64,000 nucleotides of DNA from Pirellulales bacterium (lineage in GTDB: Bacteria > Planctomycetota > Planctomycetia > Pirellulales > Thermoguttaceae). Shown here one piece after another: positions 17,756 to 26,121 of the stretch. How positions within the stretch are numbered: position 1 is the stretch's first letter; the number at the start of each line of letters is the position of its first letter. The notes below the pieces were generated by a model that worked only from the letters and a program-made list of their open reading frames with translations, did no database searches and was not told the origin of the DNA. The translations under genes and the position numbers were made by a program. The stretch covers positions 1-64,000 of the forward strand of contig JAFGRD010000047.1 of assembly GCA_016935315.1 (NCBI GenBank). Reading direction: 5' to 3'.

Positions 17756-19104
17756 GCATTGCTGCCAGACGCACCACCCGCCGACGCACATTCGCTCGCG
17801 GCGTCCACCCGGACGAACAGAAGCAGCTTGCCGCCGGGTGCCCCATCGAGGCTCTCCCGACGCCGCCTGAGGTCCGCATTGCGTTGCTGCAACACCTGGG
17901 CGCCCCTTGCCAGGCAACGGTCGAGCCGCGTTCGGAGGTGGCCGTCGGCGACGTGGTCGGCCGGGCCGAGGCCTTTGTCTCCGCGCCGGTTCACGCCAGC
18001 GTCGCCGGCACCGTCGCCCGAGCGGCCATGGCCACGCTGCCCAACGGGCGCCACGTGGCGGTGGTGCCGATCCGGGCGGCCGAACAGCAGCCGCTGGCCG
18101 GCGAGCCATTGATCGAGGACGTTTTCGGCGGCGACTGGCCGCTCGAGCGGCTCGATCGCTACGAGCCGCTGCAGATTGTCGAGGCGGCCCGGGCGGCCGG
18201 GCTGGTCGGCCAAGGCGGCGCCGCGTTCCCCACGCACGTGAAGCTCTCGCCCAACCAACAGAAGCCCATTGCCACGGTGCTGGTCAACGGCTGCGAGTGC
18301 GAGCCTTACCTGGCGGCCGACTATCGCCTGATGCTCGAAGCCCCGGCTCCGGTGCTTGCCGGGGCGCTGTTGGCGGGACGGGCCGCCGGGGCCGCGGAAG
18401 TCATCATCGGCATCGAAGACAACAAGCCCGAGGCCCTCGAAACACTGCGCACCGCCGCCCGACGAACGCCCGTGGTGGTCCAGCCGCTGAAGACGAAGTA
18501 TCCCCAAGGCGGCGAGAAGCAGTTGATCGCCGCCGTCTTGAACAAGGTGGTGCCCGGCGGGGGGCTGCCGCTGGACATCGGCGTGGTGGTGATCAACATC
18601 GGCACGGCGGCGGCCCTAGCGCGGGCCGTCTTGCGCGGCAAACCGTTGACCCATCGCGTGCTGACCGTCTCGGGCGGCGGCATCCGGCGGCCGAGGAATC
18701 TTCTCGTGCCGATCGGTGCAAGCTACCGCGAGTTGATTGAGGCTTGCGGCGGGCTGAAGGAGGACGCGGCGCGGGTGGTGGCCGGCGGTCCGATGATGGG
18801 CTTCACCGTCGGCGGGCTCGACGTGCCGGTCACCAAGGGGACCAGCGGCGTCACCGTGCTCTCACGCGAGGAGATCGCCAAGGCGGCCGAGACCCCGTGC
18901 GTGCGCTGCGGCCGCTGTGTGGAGGTCTGTCCGATGGGTCTGGTGCCTACCAAGCTGGCCCTGGCCACCCGGGTCCGCAACGCGGCGCTGGCCCAACGCT
19001 ACCACGTGGCGGCCTGCATCGAGTGCGGGTGTTGTGCTTACGCGTGTCCGGCCAAGCTGCCGCTGGTTCAACTGATCCGCTTGGGCAAGATCATGACGAG
19101 TTGA
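17752..19104 (+). CDS. rnfC: Rnf complex subunit RnfC
   Basis: 450 residues from ATG 17752. N-terminal RGVHPDEQK segment, an SLBB/barrel-sandwich region, the NADH/FMN-binding GGGGLPLDIGVVVINIG stretch, the signature LVNGCECEPYLAADYRLM, and two [4Fe-4S] motifs starting at Cys383 (CVRCGRCVEVCP) and Cys422 (CIECGCCAYACP). RnfC is the peripheral cytoplasmic subunit that exchanges electrons with NAD. First recognised subunit of rnfCDGEAB, the usual acetogen-like order. Confidence 0.95.
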   Translation: MSIAARRTTRRRTFARGVHPDEQKQLAAGCPIEALPTPPEVRIALLQHLGAPCQATVEPRSEVAVGDVVGRAEAFVSAPVHASVAGTVARAAMATLPNGRHVAVVPIRAAEQQPLAGEPLIEDVFGGDWPLERLDRYEPLQIVEAARAAGLVGQGGAAFPTHVKLSPNQQKPIATVLVNGCECEPYLAADYRLMLEAPAPVLAGALLAGRAAGAAEVIIGIEDNKPEALETLRTAARRTPVVVQPLKTKYPQGGEKQLIAAVLNKVVPGGGLPLDIGVVVINIGTAAALARAVLRGKPLTHRVLTVSGGGIRRPRNLLVPIGASYRELIEACGGLKEDAARVVAGGPMMGFTVGGLDVPVTKGTSGVTVLSREEIAKAAETPCVRCGRCVEVCPMGLVPTKLALATRVRNAALAQRYHVAACIECGCCAYACPAKLPLVQLIRLGKIMTS

Positions 19105-19180
19105 GAGCGTGTTTTGAGGTTCGAGTCAGGTCGCTAGGAAAGCCAACCGAAGCGCCGCGTTGCCGGAAAGATCGAGATCC

Positions 19181-20251
19181 ATGGCGGAGACACAGCCTCC
19201 CACGGCATCGGACACCCCCTCCGCGTCGGCGGCGCCGGCCGTGGCGATTCGGGTGGCGCCTTCGCCGCATCTGTGCGACGCCCATCTCACCACGCGCGGG
19301 ATGATGATCGACGTGCTGGTCGGTCTGGCGCCGGTGCTGGTGATGGCCGTGCTCGTGTTCCACTGGTACGCGGTCGTGCAGGTGGGGCTCTGCGTGCTGA
19401 GCTGTCTGGTTGCCGAAGTGGTCTTCACCCGGATCCGGCGGAAGCCGATCCCCATCGGCGATTACTCGGCCGCGGTCACCGGTGTGATCCTGGGGCTTTC
19501 ACTCCCCTGGGGCGCCCCCTGGTACATCGGCGTGCTGGGTTCCGTCGTGGCGATTGGGCTGGGCAAGGTCGTGTTCGGCGGCCTGGGCTTCAATATCTTC
19601 AACCCGGCCATGGTGGGCCGGGCCTTCGTGATGCTCAGCTTCGCCAAGGAACTGGGGGCGTCGGCCTACGTCGTCACCCGCTCGAATCTCGAAGTGCTCA
19701 CCCAGGCCACGCCGCTGACCATCGCCAAGCAGTTCGCGGCCGACCTGGCCGCCGGCAAGGTCGTTGCCTTCGAGCAGCCGGTGCAACTGGAGCATGCCAA
19801 GGCGTTTTGGCCGCTGTTTATCGGGCAGGTGAACGGCTCGCCGGGCGAGACCAGCGCCCTGGCGCTGCTGGTCGGGGGAATCTATCTGTGTATCCGGCGG
19901 GCGGCTGCCTGGCAAATCCCCGCCGGCATCTTCCTGACCACCGTGGCCTTCGCCGCCGCCGCCCATGGAAGCATGCTCACACCGTTCAACGCCCTGCATC
20001 ATCTGATCAGCGGGTCGGTGCTGTTCGGCGCGTTCTTCATCGCCACCGATCCGGTGACCAGTCCGGTGACCAGTACCGGCAAGTTTCTGTTCGGGCTGGG
20101 CATCGGATTGCTGGTGGTTCTGGTGCGCGTGTTCAGCGGCTATCCCGAAGGTGTGATGTTCGCCGTGCTCGTGATGAACGCCGTGGTGCCGTTGATCAAC
20201 CGTTGGACGATCCCCCGCCCCTTGGGCGGGCCGGTGCCGAGGAAAGACTGA
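19181..20251 (+). CDS. rnfD: Rnf complex subunit RnfD
   Basis: 356 residues from ATG 19181 (TTG 19160 is an alternative). An Ala/Pro-rich start leads to SPHLCDAHLTTRGMMIDVLV, typical of RnfD, then eight to ten membrane helices. The covalent FMN site is expected at the threonine of VLTQATPLTIA. Also typical are GGLGFNIFNPAMVGRAFV and FIATDPVTSPVT. RnfD forms the ion-translocating membrane core with RnfA, E and G. 76 bp after rnfC. Confidence 0.95.
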   Translation: MAETQPPTASDTPSASAAPAVAIRVAPSPHLCDAHLTTRGMMIDVLVGLAPVLVMAVLVFHWYAVVQVGLCVLSCLVAEVVFTRIRRKPIPIGDYSAAVTGVILGLSLPWGAPWYIGVLGSVVAIGLGKVVFGGLGFNIFNPAMVGRAFVMLSFAKELGASAYVVTRSNLEVLTQATPLTIAKQFAADLAAGKVVAFEQPVQLEHAKAFWPLFIGQVNGSPGETSALALLVGGIYLCIRRAAAWQIPAGIFLTTVAFAAAAHGSMLTPFNALHHLISGSVLFGAFFIATDPVTSPVTSTGKFLFGLGIGLLVVLVRVFSGYPEGVMFAVLVMNAVVPLINRWTIPRPLGGPVPRKD

Positions 20252-20263
20252 GGAGCCGTACCC

Positions 20264-20911
20264 GTGAGCAAAGCACCCCGCAAGGGCGGATACGTCAGCC
20301 AGGCGTGGCTGGTGATCGTTTTGGCGCTGCTCTACGGCGGCGCGCTGGCCGGCGTGCAAACCACCTTGGGTCCCCGGATCGCCGAGAACAAGAAGAGCGA
20401 GACCTACGACGTGATTCCGCACCTGGTCGAAGGCGCCGCGCGCGCCAAGACCACCGAGAGGACGGTCACCGGCGCCGTCGACGGCAAGCCCCATCCCGTC
20501 TACCGGGCCGTGACCGGCGATGGCACGCTCTGCGGCTGGGCGCTGCCGGCCACCGGCCTGGGCTTCGCCGACCGGATCGACCTGCTGATCGGTCTGTGTG
20601 CCGACGCCTCGACCATCACCGGGATCTACGTGCTCGAGCAGAAGGAGACACCGGGCCTGGGCAACTTGATCGGCACCGACGAGTTTCGCGGCCAGTTCGC
20701 CGGCAAACGGGCCGACGAGCCGATCCAGGTGGTCACGGCCGGACCGGTCGCCGGCAACGAGATTCGGGCGTTGACCGGGGCGACGATCTCTTGTGACAGC
20801 GTGGCCGACATCGTCAACGCCACGGTGGAGAACCTCAGAGAGCCAATTCGACAACTCGGCGCCCAAGAGCCGCTTGAACCGAACGATGTGCCGCGCGGTC
20901 GCGGCGGTTGA
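20264..20911 (+). CDS. rnfG: Rnf complex subunit RnfG
   Basis: 215 residues from GTG 20264. One N-terminal membrane helix (WLVIVLALLYGGALAGVQT), then the FMN-binding domain with ETPGLGNLIG and the covalent flavin motif ALTGATISCDSV, where the usual SGATxTS reads TGATISC; the flavin-bearing threonine is kept. RnfG carries a covalent FMN on the outer face of the membrane. 12 bp after rnfD, 21 bp before rnfE. Confidence 0.94.
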   Translation: MSKAPRKGGYVSQAWLVIVLALLYGGALAGVQTTLGPRIAENKKSETYDVIPHLVEGAARAKTTERTVTGAVDGKPHPVYRAVTGDGTLCGWALPATGLGFADRIDLLIGLCADASTITGIYVLEQKETPGLGNLIGTDEFRGQFAGKRADEPIQVVTAGPVAGNEIRALTGATISCDSVADIVNATVENLREPIRQLGAQEPLEPNDVPRGRGG

Positions 20912-20932
20912 ACACAGCAAGGAATTCGAATC

Positions 20933-21559
20933 ATGGCACTTCCAGGCCCCACCGCAGCCGAGCGATTCTTCAACGGCATCCTGCCGGAGAACCCGGTCTA
21001 TCGGCAACTGCTGGGGATGTGCCCGACGCTGGCCGTGACGGGGGCCGTGAAGCCGGCCATGACCATGGCCGCCGCCACCGCCTTCGTGCTGATTTCGGCC
21101 AATGGGATCATCAGCCTCATCCGCGGTCTGTTGCGGCCCCACTTGCGGATCCTGGTCTTCACGCTGACCATTGCCGCGTTCGTCACCATCGCCGACCGGG
21201 CGCTGCAGGCCTACATGTACCAGATGAGCAAGGAGCTGGGGCCCTATGTGCCGTTGATTATCGTCAACTGCCTGATCATCTCCCGCTGCGAAATCTGCGC
21301 GTCGAAGCAGAATCTGGGCGTGGCCCTGGCCGACGCCGTGGGCATGTCGCTCGGGTTCGGCCTGGCCCTGGCCAGCATTGCCACGGTGCGCGAGATTCTC
21401 GGCTCCGGCACGTGGTTCGGGCTGCCGGTGATGCCGTCGGGCTGGCCGAATTGGGGCATCATGGTCCTGCCGCCGGGCGCTTTCCTGACGCTGGGCCTGT
21501 TGCTGGCAGTCGCCGAGTGGATTGGTCTGCGACGGCAAGAGAAGGGCACGGAGACTTAG
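20933..21559 (+). CDS. rnfE: Rnf complex subunit RnfE
   Basis: 208 residues, six membrane helices. Signature [18 protein letters not shown] at the start and [20 protein letters not shown] in the middle supply the two cysteines that, with RnfA, bind a [2Fe-2S] cluster within the membrane in characterised homologues. Length matches the family (195-230). One base separates it from rnfA. Confidence 0.95.
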   Translation: MALPGPTAAERFFNGILPENPVYRQLLGMCPTLAVTGAVKPAMTMAAATAFVLISANGIISLIRGLLRPHLRILVFTLTIAAFVTIADRALQAYMYQMSKELGPYVPLIIVNCLIISRCEICASKQNLGVALADAVGMSLGFGLALASIATVREILGSGTWFGLPVMPSGWPNWGIMVLPPGAFLTLGLLLAVAEWIGLRRQEKGTET

Positions 21560-21560
21560 C

Positions 21561-22256
21561 ATGGACACGGCCATCACACTCATCCAGATTGCGCTGGGCG
21601 CCGCGCTGATCAACAACTTCGTATTGCACTACTTCGTGGGAATCTGCCCATTCCTGGGCGTTTCCCGGCGGGTCGATACGGCCTTTGGCATGGGCTGTGC
21701 CGTGACGTTCGTGATTTCCATCGCCGCGCTGCTCAGTTGGGTCTTCACGTATTTCATCCTCCGCCCGGCGGCACCGGTGCCGACTTGGGTCTGGCGCGTC
21801 TGCGGCGGCGATCCCCGGACGACCGTCGATCTGTCGGTGCTCAGCTATGTGATGTACATCTTCGTGATCGCCTCATCCGTGCAGTTTGTCGAGTTGTACG
21901 TCCGCAAGTTCTTCCCCTACCTCTACAAGTCGTTCGGAGTGTTCTTGCCGCTGATCACCACCAACTGTGCGATCCTGTTCGCCTGTCTGGAGATCATGAA
22001 GCGGCTGCAGGACCCGGACCGGCTGTGGGGGTTGCACGAGGCACTGACGCTGGCCGTCGGCGGCGGGCTGGGCTTCACGATCGCCATCGTGCTGATGGCC
22101 GGCATCCGCGAGGAACTCGACATGTGCGACGTGCCCAAGCCGCTGGTCGGCGCGGGCATCGGCCTGATCACCGCCGGCATCCTGGCCATGGCCTTCATGG
22201 GCTTCACCGGCGTGGACAAGGGAATCGAGAACGCCATCAACTTGCTGCTGAGGTGA
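21561..22256 (+). CDS. rnfA: Rnf complex subunit RnfA
   Basis: 231 residues from ATG 21561, against about 190-195 in most RnfA. Signature [18 protein letters not shown] with the first cluster cysteine and [15 protein letters not shown] with the second. The extra length is largely an insertion near 70-95 ([18 protein letters not shown]) between membrane helices, absent from enterobacterial RnfA as I recall it. With RnfE it forms the inverted-repeat core holding the [2Fe-2S] cluster. Confidence 0.94.
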   Translation: MDTAITLIQIALGAALINNFVLHYFVGICPFLGVSRRVDTAFGMGCAVTFVISIAALLSWVFTYFILRPAAPVPTWVWRVCGGDPRTTVDLSVLSYVMYIFVIASSVQFVELYVRKFFPYLYKSFGVFLPLITTNCAILFACLEIMKRLQDPDRLWGLHEALTLAVGGGLGFTIAIVLMAGIREELDMCDVPKPLVGAGIGLITAGILAMAFMGFTGVDKGIENAINLLLR

Positions 22257-22265
22257 GAAGCGACC

Positions 22266-23177
22266 GTGATGTTGACCACCGTGACCATGATCACCGCCGC
22301 CGTAGTGCTGGCCTTGCTGGCCGTGGCCACGGGCTACGTGCTCGGCTGGGCCAATCGGGCGTTCCGGGTCGACGTCGATCCCCAGGTCGAAGCGATCCTC
22401 GACGCCTTGCCGAGCGCCAACTGCGGCGGCTGTGGATTCACCGGCTGCAGCGACTACGCGGAGGCCGTGGCCCGCGGCGAGGCCGGCGTCGGCCTGTGTG
22501 CCCCCGGCGGCGCCGGCTGCGCCAAACGCCTGGCGGAGATCATGGGCGTCGAGGTCACCGAGCGGCTGCCCTATCGGGCCGTGGTCCACTGTGCCGCGCA
22601 CTATCCTCAACGCCTCCAGCGAACGCCCTATGAGGGCGAGCCGACTTGCGCGGCGGCCAACCTGGTGGCCGGCGTGCAGGGCTGTACGTACGGCTGCCTC
22701 GGGTTCGGGGATTGCGTTCGCGCCTGCAACTACGACGCCATCGGCGTGGTCGACGGTCTGGCCACCGTCGATTACCGATCCTGCGTCGGCTGCAAGGCCT
22801 GCGCACGCGTCTGTCCCCGCAACATCATCACCATGGTGCCCTTCAAGGCCGAACGCATGCTCGTGGTCGCCTGCTCCAATCAGGACATGGGGCCCGACGT
22901 GAAGGCCGTCTGCGAGCTGGGGTGCATCGGCTGCAAGGGGTGCAGCCGCCGCGCCGACCGGATGGAGATGGACGGCAACCTGCCCGTGATCGACTACGAC
23001 CGCTACGGCTCGGCCGGAGATTTTCAGGTGGCCTTGGAGAAATGTCCCCGGGCAAGCCTGGTGTTCGTGGGCAAACCGAGCCAGGAGGACCTGGCCGCGG
23101 TGGCCGACGAGCATTTGCCCGACGAGATCAGGGCCGACTTCAAGACGACCGTCGACGACACGGAATGGCGGGGATAG
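22266..23177 (+). CDS. rnfB: Rnf complex subunit RnfB
   Basis: 303 residues from GTG 22266 (ATG at 22269 equally possible). N-terminal membrane anchor, then ANCGGCGFTGCSDYAEAV for the first [4Fe-4S] cluster, GCLGFGDCVRACNYDAI and CVGCKACARVCPRNI ferredoxin motifs, and a further CIGCKGCSRR. RnfB is the ferredoxin-oxidising entry point of the complex. Last gene of the operon; 191 bp without a gene follow. Confidence 0.95.
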   Translation: MMLTTVTMITAAVVLALLAVATGYVLGWANRAFRVDVDPQVEAILDALPSANCGGCGFTGCSDYAEAVARGEAGVGLCAPGGAGCAKRLAEIMGVEVTERLPYRAVVHCAAHYPQRLQRTPYEGEPTCAAANLVAGVQGCTYGCLGFGDCVRACNYDAIGVVDGLATVDYRSCVGCKACARVCPRNIITMVPFKAERMLVVACSNQDMGPDVKAVCELGCIGCKGCSRRADRMEMDGNLPVIDYDRYGSAGDFQVALEKCPRASLVFVGKPSQEDLAAVADEHLPDEIRADFKTTVDDTEWRG

Positions 23178-23263
23178 CCCTGCTGTGGCCGAGGGGCCCG
23201 CGAAGAAGCCCGGGCACGCTCCCCGGATCGACGTCCGGCGGGACGCGCGACCGCAGCCACTCG

Positions 23264-23292
23264 TTGGCGCCGACCGCGGCGGCCGATAGAAT
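23264..23292 (+). promoter_or_regulatory. Candidate promoter for the cupin gene
   Basis: TTGGCG (23264-23269), 17-bp spacer, TAGAAT (23287-23292), 76 bp before the cupin ATG. The -10 box has five of six consensus bases. Confidence 0.4.
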
Positions 23293-23368
23293 GGAGTCCT
23301 TGCCGTCGCGAAGACGGCCCCCGACGCTTGGACTTCTGCAAACGCCCCGTGACCAGGAGGAAACCGTC

Positions 23369-23629
23369 ATGCCGATCGAAGTCCGCAAACCGACACCGGA
23401 AGAAGAAGCCCAGATGAAGACCTGCCCCACATGGGAAAAGGAGCCGTCGGAGTTTCCCTGGCATTACGACCAGCAGGAAACCTGCCTGGTGCTGGAGGGA
23501 GAGGTGACGGTGGAAGCGGCCGACGAGACCGTCTCGTTCGGCCCGGGCGACTACGTCGTCTTTCCCCGGGGAATCGACTGCACATGGAAGGTCCGCAAGA
23601 CGATCCGCAAGCACTACAAGTTCGAGTAA
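23369..23629 (+). CDS. Small cupin-domain protein
   Basis: 86 residues, ATG preceded by AGGAGG at 23356-23361. One cupin barrel of the DUF861 / ureidoglycine-aminohydrolase-like group: ETCLVLEGEVTVEAADE, then SFGPGDYVVFPRGIDCTW. Metal-ligand histidines of classical cupins are mostly missing (the expected HxH position reads ETC), so an enzymatic role is doubtful; it may bind a small ligand. Fourteen bp before the enolase-superfamily gene and probably in the same transcript. Confidence 0.85.
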   Translation: MPIEVRKPTPEEEAQMKTCPTWEKEPSEFPWHYDQQETCLVLEGEVTVEAADETVSFGPGDYVVFPRGIDCTWKVRKTIRKHYKFE

Positions 23630-23643
23630 GGCAGGGTGTGCTG

Positions 23644-24891
23644 ATGACCTGCAATCGGCGTCGCTTTCTTCAAGGGACCCTGGCGGGCGGCGGGCTGGCG
23701 TTGACGGCGGGAGTTTCGTCGACCGCGGCCGACAACGCCCGCGTCACCACCGAAGCACTGGATCGGGCCGCCGAGGCGCCCGTGCTGGACACCCGCGGTC
23801 TGACCTCCCCGATCGTGATGGAATCGATCGAGCTGCTGCGAGCGGGAAACGAGCACTTCGTGCGCGTCCGCTCGAAGGACGGCGCGGAAGGCGTTTCGGT
23901 CACCAACTCCCGCGCAGACTACTTGTACCCGATTTTCAACCAGTTGGTCGCCCCCTATTTCGTCGGCAAGGACGCCCGGCGTCTGGAATCGCACCTATTC
24001 GAGGTTTACCGCTTCCGCAGCAACTACAAGCTCCAGGGGCTGGCGTTGTGGTGCCCGGTGGCTTGGGTGGAATTCGCGTTGCTGGACATGCTGGGGCGCG
24101 TGGCCGGCAAGTCGATCGGTCAGTTGCTCGGCGGCGTGGTGCGGCGGCGCGTGCCCGTCTACATCGCCAGCGGCCGCCGCGACACGACGCCGCAAGAGGA
24201 AGTCGCATACCTGCAGCGTCTGGTTGCCGAGAGCGGCGCGAAGGCGGTGAAGTTTCGCGTGGGCGGGCGGATGAGCCGCAATGCCGACGCGATGCCCGGC
24301 CGCACCGAAGCCCTGATTCCCCTGGCACGCAAAGCCCTGGGCCCGACCATCGACATCCACGCCGACGCCAACAGTTCCTACGACCCGCCCCGGGCGATTG
24401 AGGTCGGCCGGATGCTGGAAGAGATCGGCGCCGTCTATTTCGAAGAGCCCTGCCCGTTCGACCACCTGGAGGACACGCGGCGCGTGACCGACGCGCTGAA
24501 GATCCCGGTGGCCGGCGGCGAACAGGAGTTCAGCCAGCGGCGGTTTCGCTGGATGATCGCCAACCGGGGCGTCGATATCGTCCAGCCCGACTTGCAGTAT
24601 TACGGCGGCCTGATCCGCTCGACCCGCGTGGCCCGCATGGCGGCGGTGGCGGGGATGCCGACCACGGTCCACATTTCCGGCGGTTTCGGGTTCGTCTACA
24701 TGCTGCACTTCGCCTCCTGCACGCCCGACGTCGGCATGTACCAGGAATACAAGCTGGGGGTGAGCAAGTATCGAAGCTGGTTCGATTCACCGCTGGACGT
24801 CCGGGACGGCCGCATGACGGTTCCCACCGGACCGGGCGTAGGCATCAAGGATATCGGCGCCCTGTTGCAGGACGCCAGGCCGGTGAAATAA
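23644..24891 (+). CDS. Tat-exported enolase-superfamily (mandelate racemase/muconate lactonising) protein
   Basis: 415 residues from ATG 23644. Twin-arginine signal CNRRRFLQGTLAGGGLALTAG. Capping domain, then TIM barrel with metal ligands Asp241 (HADANSS), Glu267/268 (FEEPCPF) and Glu293 (GGEQEF), and His343 (TVHISGG) as in the mandelate racemase group. On the opposite face the second-strand motif is Lys203-Phe-Arg205 rather than KxK or KxH. Family members abstract a proton alpha to a carboxylate, for example acid sugar dehydration. Substrate unknown; periplasmic location from the Tat signal. Confidence 0.85.
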   Translation: MTCNRRRFLQGTLAGGGLALTAGVSSTAADNARVTTEALDRAAEAPVLDTRGLTSPIVMESIELLRAGNEHFVRVRSKDGAEGVSVTNSRADYLYPIFNQLVAPYFVGKDARRLESHLFEVYRFRSNYKLQGLALWCPVAWVEFALLDMLGRVAGKSIGQLLGGVVRRRVPVYIASGRRDTTPQEEVAYLQRLVAESGAKAVKFRVGGRMSRNADAMPGRTEALIPLARKALGPTIDIHADANSSYDPPRAIEVGRMLEEIGAVYFEEPCPFDHLEDTRRVTDALKIPVAGGEQEFSQRRFRWMIANRGVDIVQPDLQYYGGLIRSTRVARMAAVAGMPTTVHISGGFGFVYMLHFASCTPDVGMYQEYKLGVSKYRSWFDSPLDVRDGRMTVPTGPGVGIKDIGALLQDARPVK

Positions 24892-24959
24892 ATGCCCGGC
24901 AAAAGGGCGACAACAGCGTGGTCCGTCTGTCGTCGCAACCGCCCTCTGAGCCTCTTGGG

Positions 24960-25649
24960 CTACGCCTCGGTCGGCGCTTGCGGTGTCGAGGCCTGTTTGC
25001 CCACAGCGACTTTGAACGCCGTGACGATCGCCAGCACGATGAAGATGATGTCCATCAGGCCGAAGCTGCTGAGAAAGCCTTGCCTGGAGATGTGCGATCG
25101 CAGTTGGCCGAAATTCTCTTCGATGTTTTTCCGAAGGGCCTCGCCCACTTCTGCCCGGTACGTCTCGCGGTCCTCCCGAGACTTGTCATTCCACTGCGAG
25201 CGGGCTTGCGCCCAAATCTCCGCCGGGTAGTCCGATTCCTTTTCCGCCGTGATCGGATTGACGCCGGGCGGCCACGCGATCGATTCACCCTGGGCTTCTC
25301 GAGCTGCGATGACACCGTCCGCCAGAAAGGAGATCGTGAACTCGTCGCTGTCGAGCTGGGCCAGCGCCTGTTCAATGGCTTGCGACGGGTCTCCCATCTC
25401 TCTGTTGAGCACAAGCTCCACCGCCGCGTACTTGCCGCCCAGGATCGCAAGCACGGAAATGATCACCGCCAGCAGCCCGGACAAAGGTCCCTCCTCGCCG
25501 CCCAGGGCGACGCCGAGCCCGACCAGCAGACCGATCCCCCAAGCGATCCACCCGATCTCGTACCCGGTCCCGTAAGAAATCCCTGCCCAAACGGCCGCCC
25601 CAATCAATCCGGCGATGACGCCTCCCACCACACCTCGAGCCAAACCCAT
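24960..25649 (-). CDS. Membrane protein of unknown function
   Basis: 229 residues from ATG 25649, with GGAGG about nine bases upstream; a longer frame to 25712 lacks such support. N-terminal glycine-rich helices (about 3-22, 28-48 and 52-72), a soluble charged middle region (about 75-190, rich in Glu and Gln) and one C-terminal helix (FGLMDIIFIVLAIVTAFKVA). I recognise no family. Single minus-strand gene between two plus-strand groups. Confidence 0.65.
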   Translation of the reverse strand: MGLARGVVGGVIAGLIGAAVWAGISYGTGYEIGWIAWGIGLLVGLGVALGGEEGPLSGLLAVIISVLAILGGKYAAVELVLNREMGDPSQAIEQALAQLDSDEFTISFLADGVIAAREAQGESIAWPPGVNPITAEKESDYPAEIWAQARSQWNDKSREDRETYRAEVGEALRKNIEENFGQLRSHISRQGFLSSFGLMDIIFIVLAIVTAFKVAVGKQASTPQAPTEA

Positions 25650-26121
25650 CCGAGCACCCTCCGGTTGAGGCTTGCCAAGGTGAAGTCTGCCCGTCCCCGG
25701 CGAGCCGACCAAGGAACCGACTCGTGCAGCCGGCCTCTCCGACCACCGTGTCAGTATCTTCTACCTCGGCCGGCCCCGTCAAGCAGTCCGCGCATCGCAG
25801 ACAGCGTTTTCCGTGTCGTGATTGCCCCCTGCATCGTTAATGATCGTCTCCGCCGGCTTTTGGGCAGCCGATCCGGCCGTGCAACGGCCCGATCGGCGGA
25901 AGAGGGCGAACATTGGCCATATCGACATCAATACGATGACTTTCCCGGCTGGTTCCGCTAAACTACAGTCTCTGCGGGTCGGAAACGGCCGCGGAAGTCG
26001 CAAGACCACAGATTCACGGCCCATCTAACGGCACAGCAATCTGAATCCCTGCCAGTTCAGCTACGCGTCGCCCGAGCCATCCCTCGGCCGGCGTGTTGCC
26101 GCTTTCCGAAAGGAGCCGACC
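25650..26121. other. 472-bp divergent intergenic region with a strong palindrome
   Basis: Gap between the membrane protein and the GHL10-like gene. It contains the hairpin at 25867-25897. A weak -10-like TAAACT lies near 25960. No ORF or RNA gene that I can support. Confidence 0.5.
25867..25897. other. 14-bp inverted repeat with a 3-nt loop
   Basis: GCCGATCCGGCCGT-GCA-ACGGCCCGATCGGC, one mismatch in 14 pairs. No T run on either side, so not a standard terminator. Could be a regulator site or structured RNA in the divergent gap. Confidence 0.6.
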
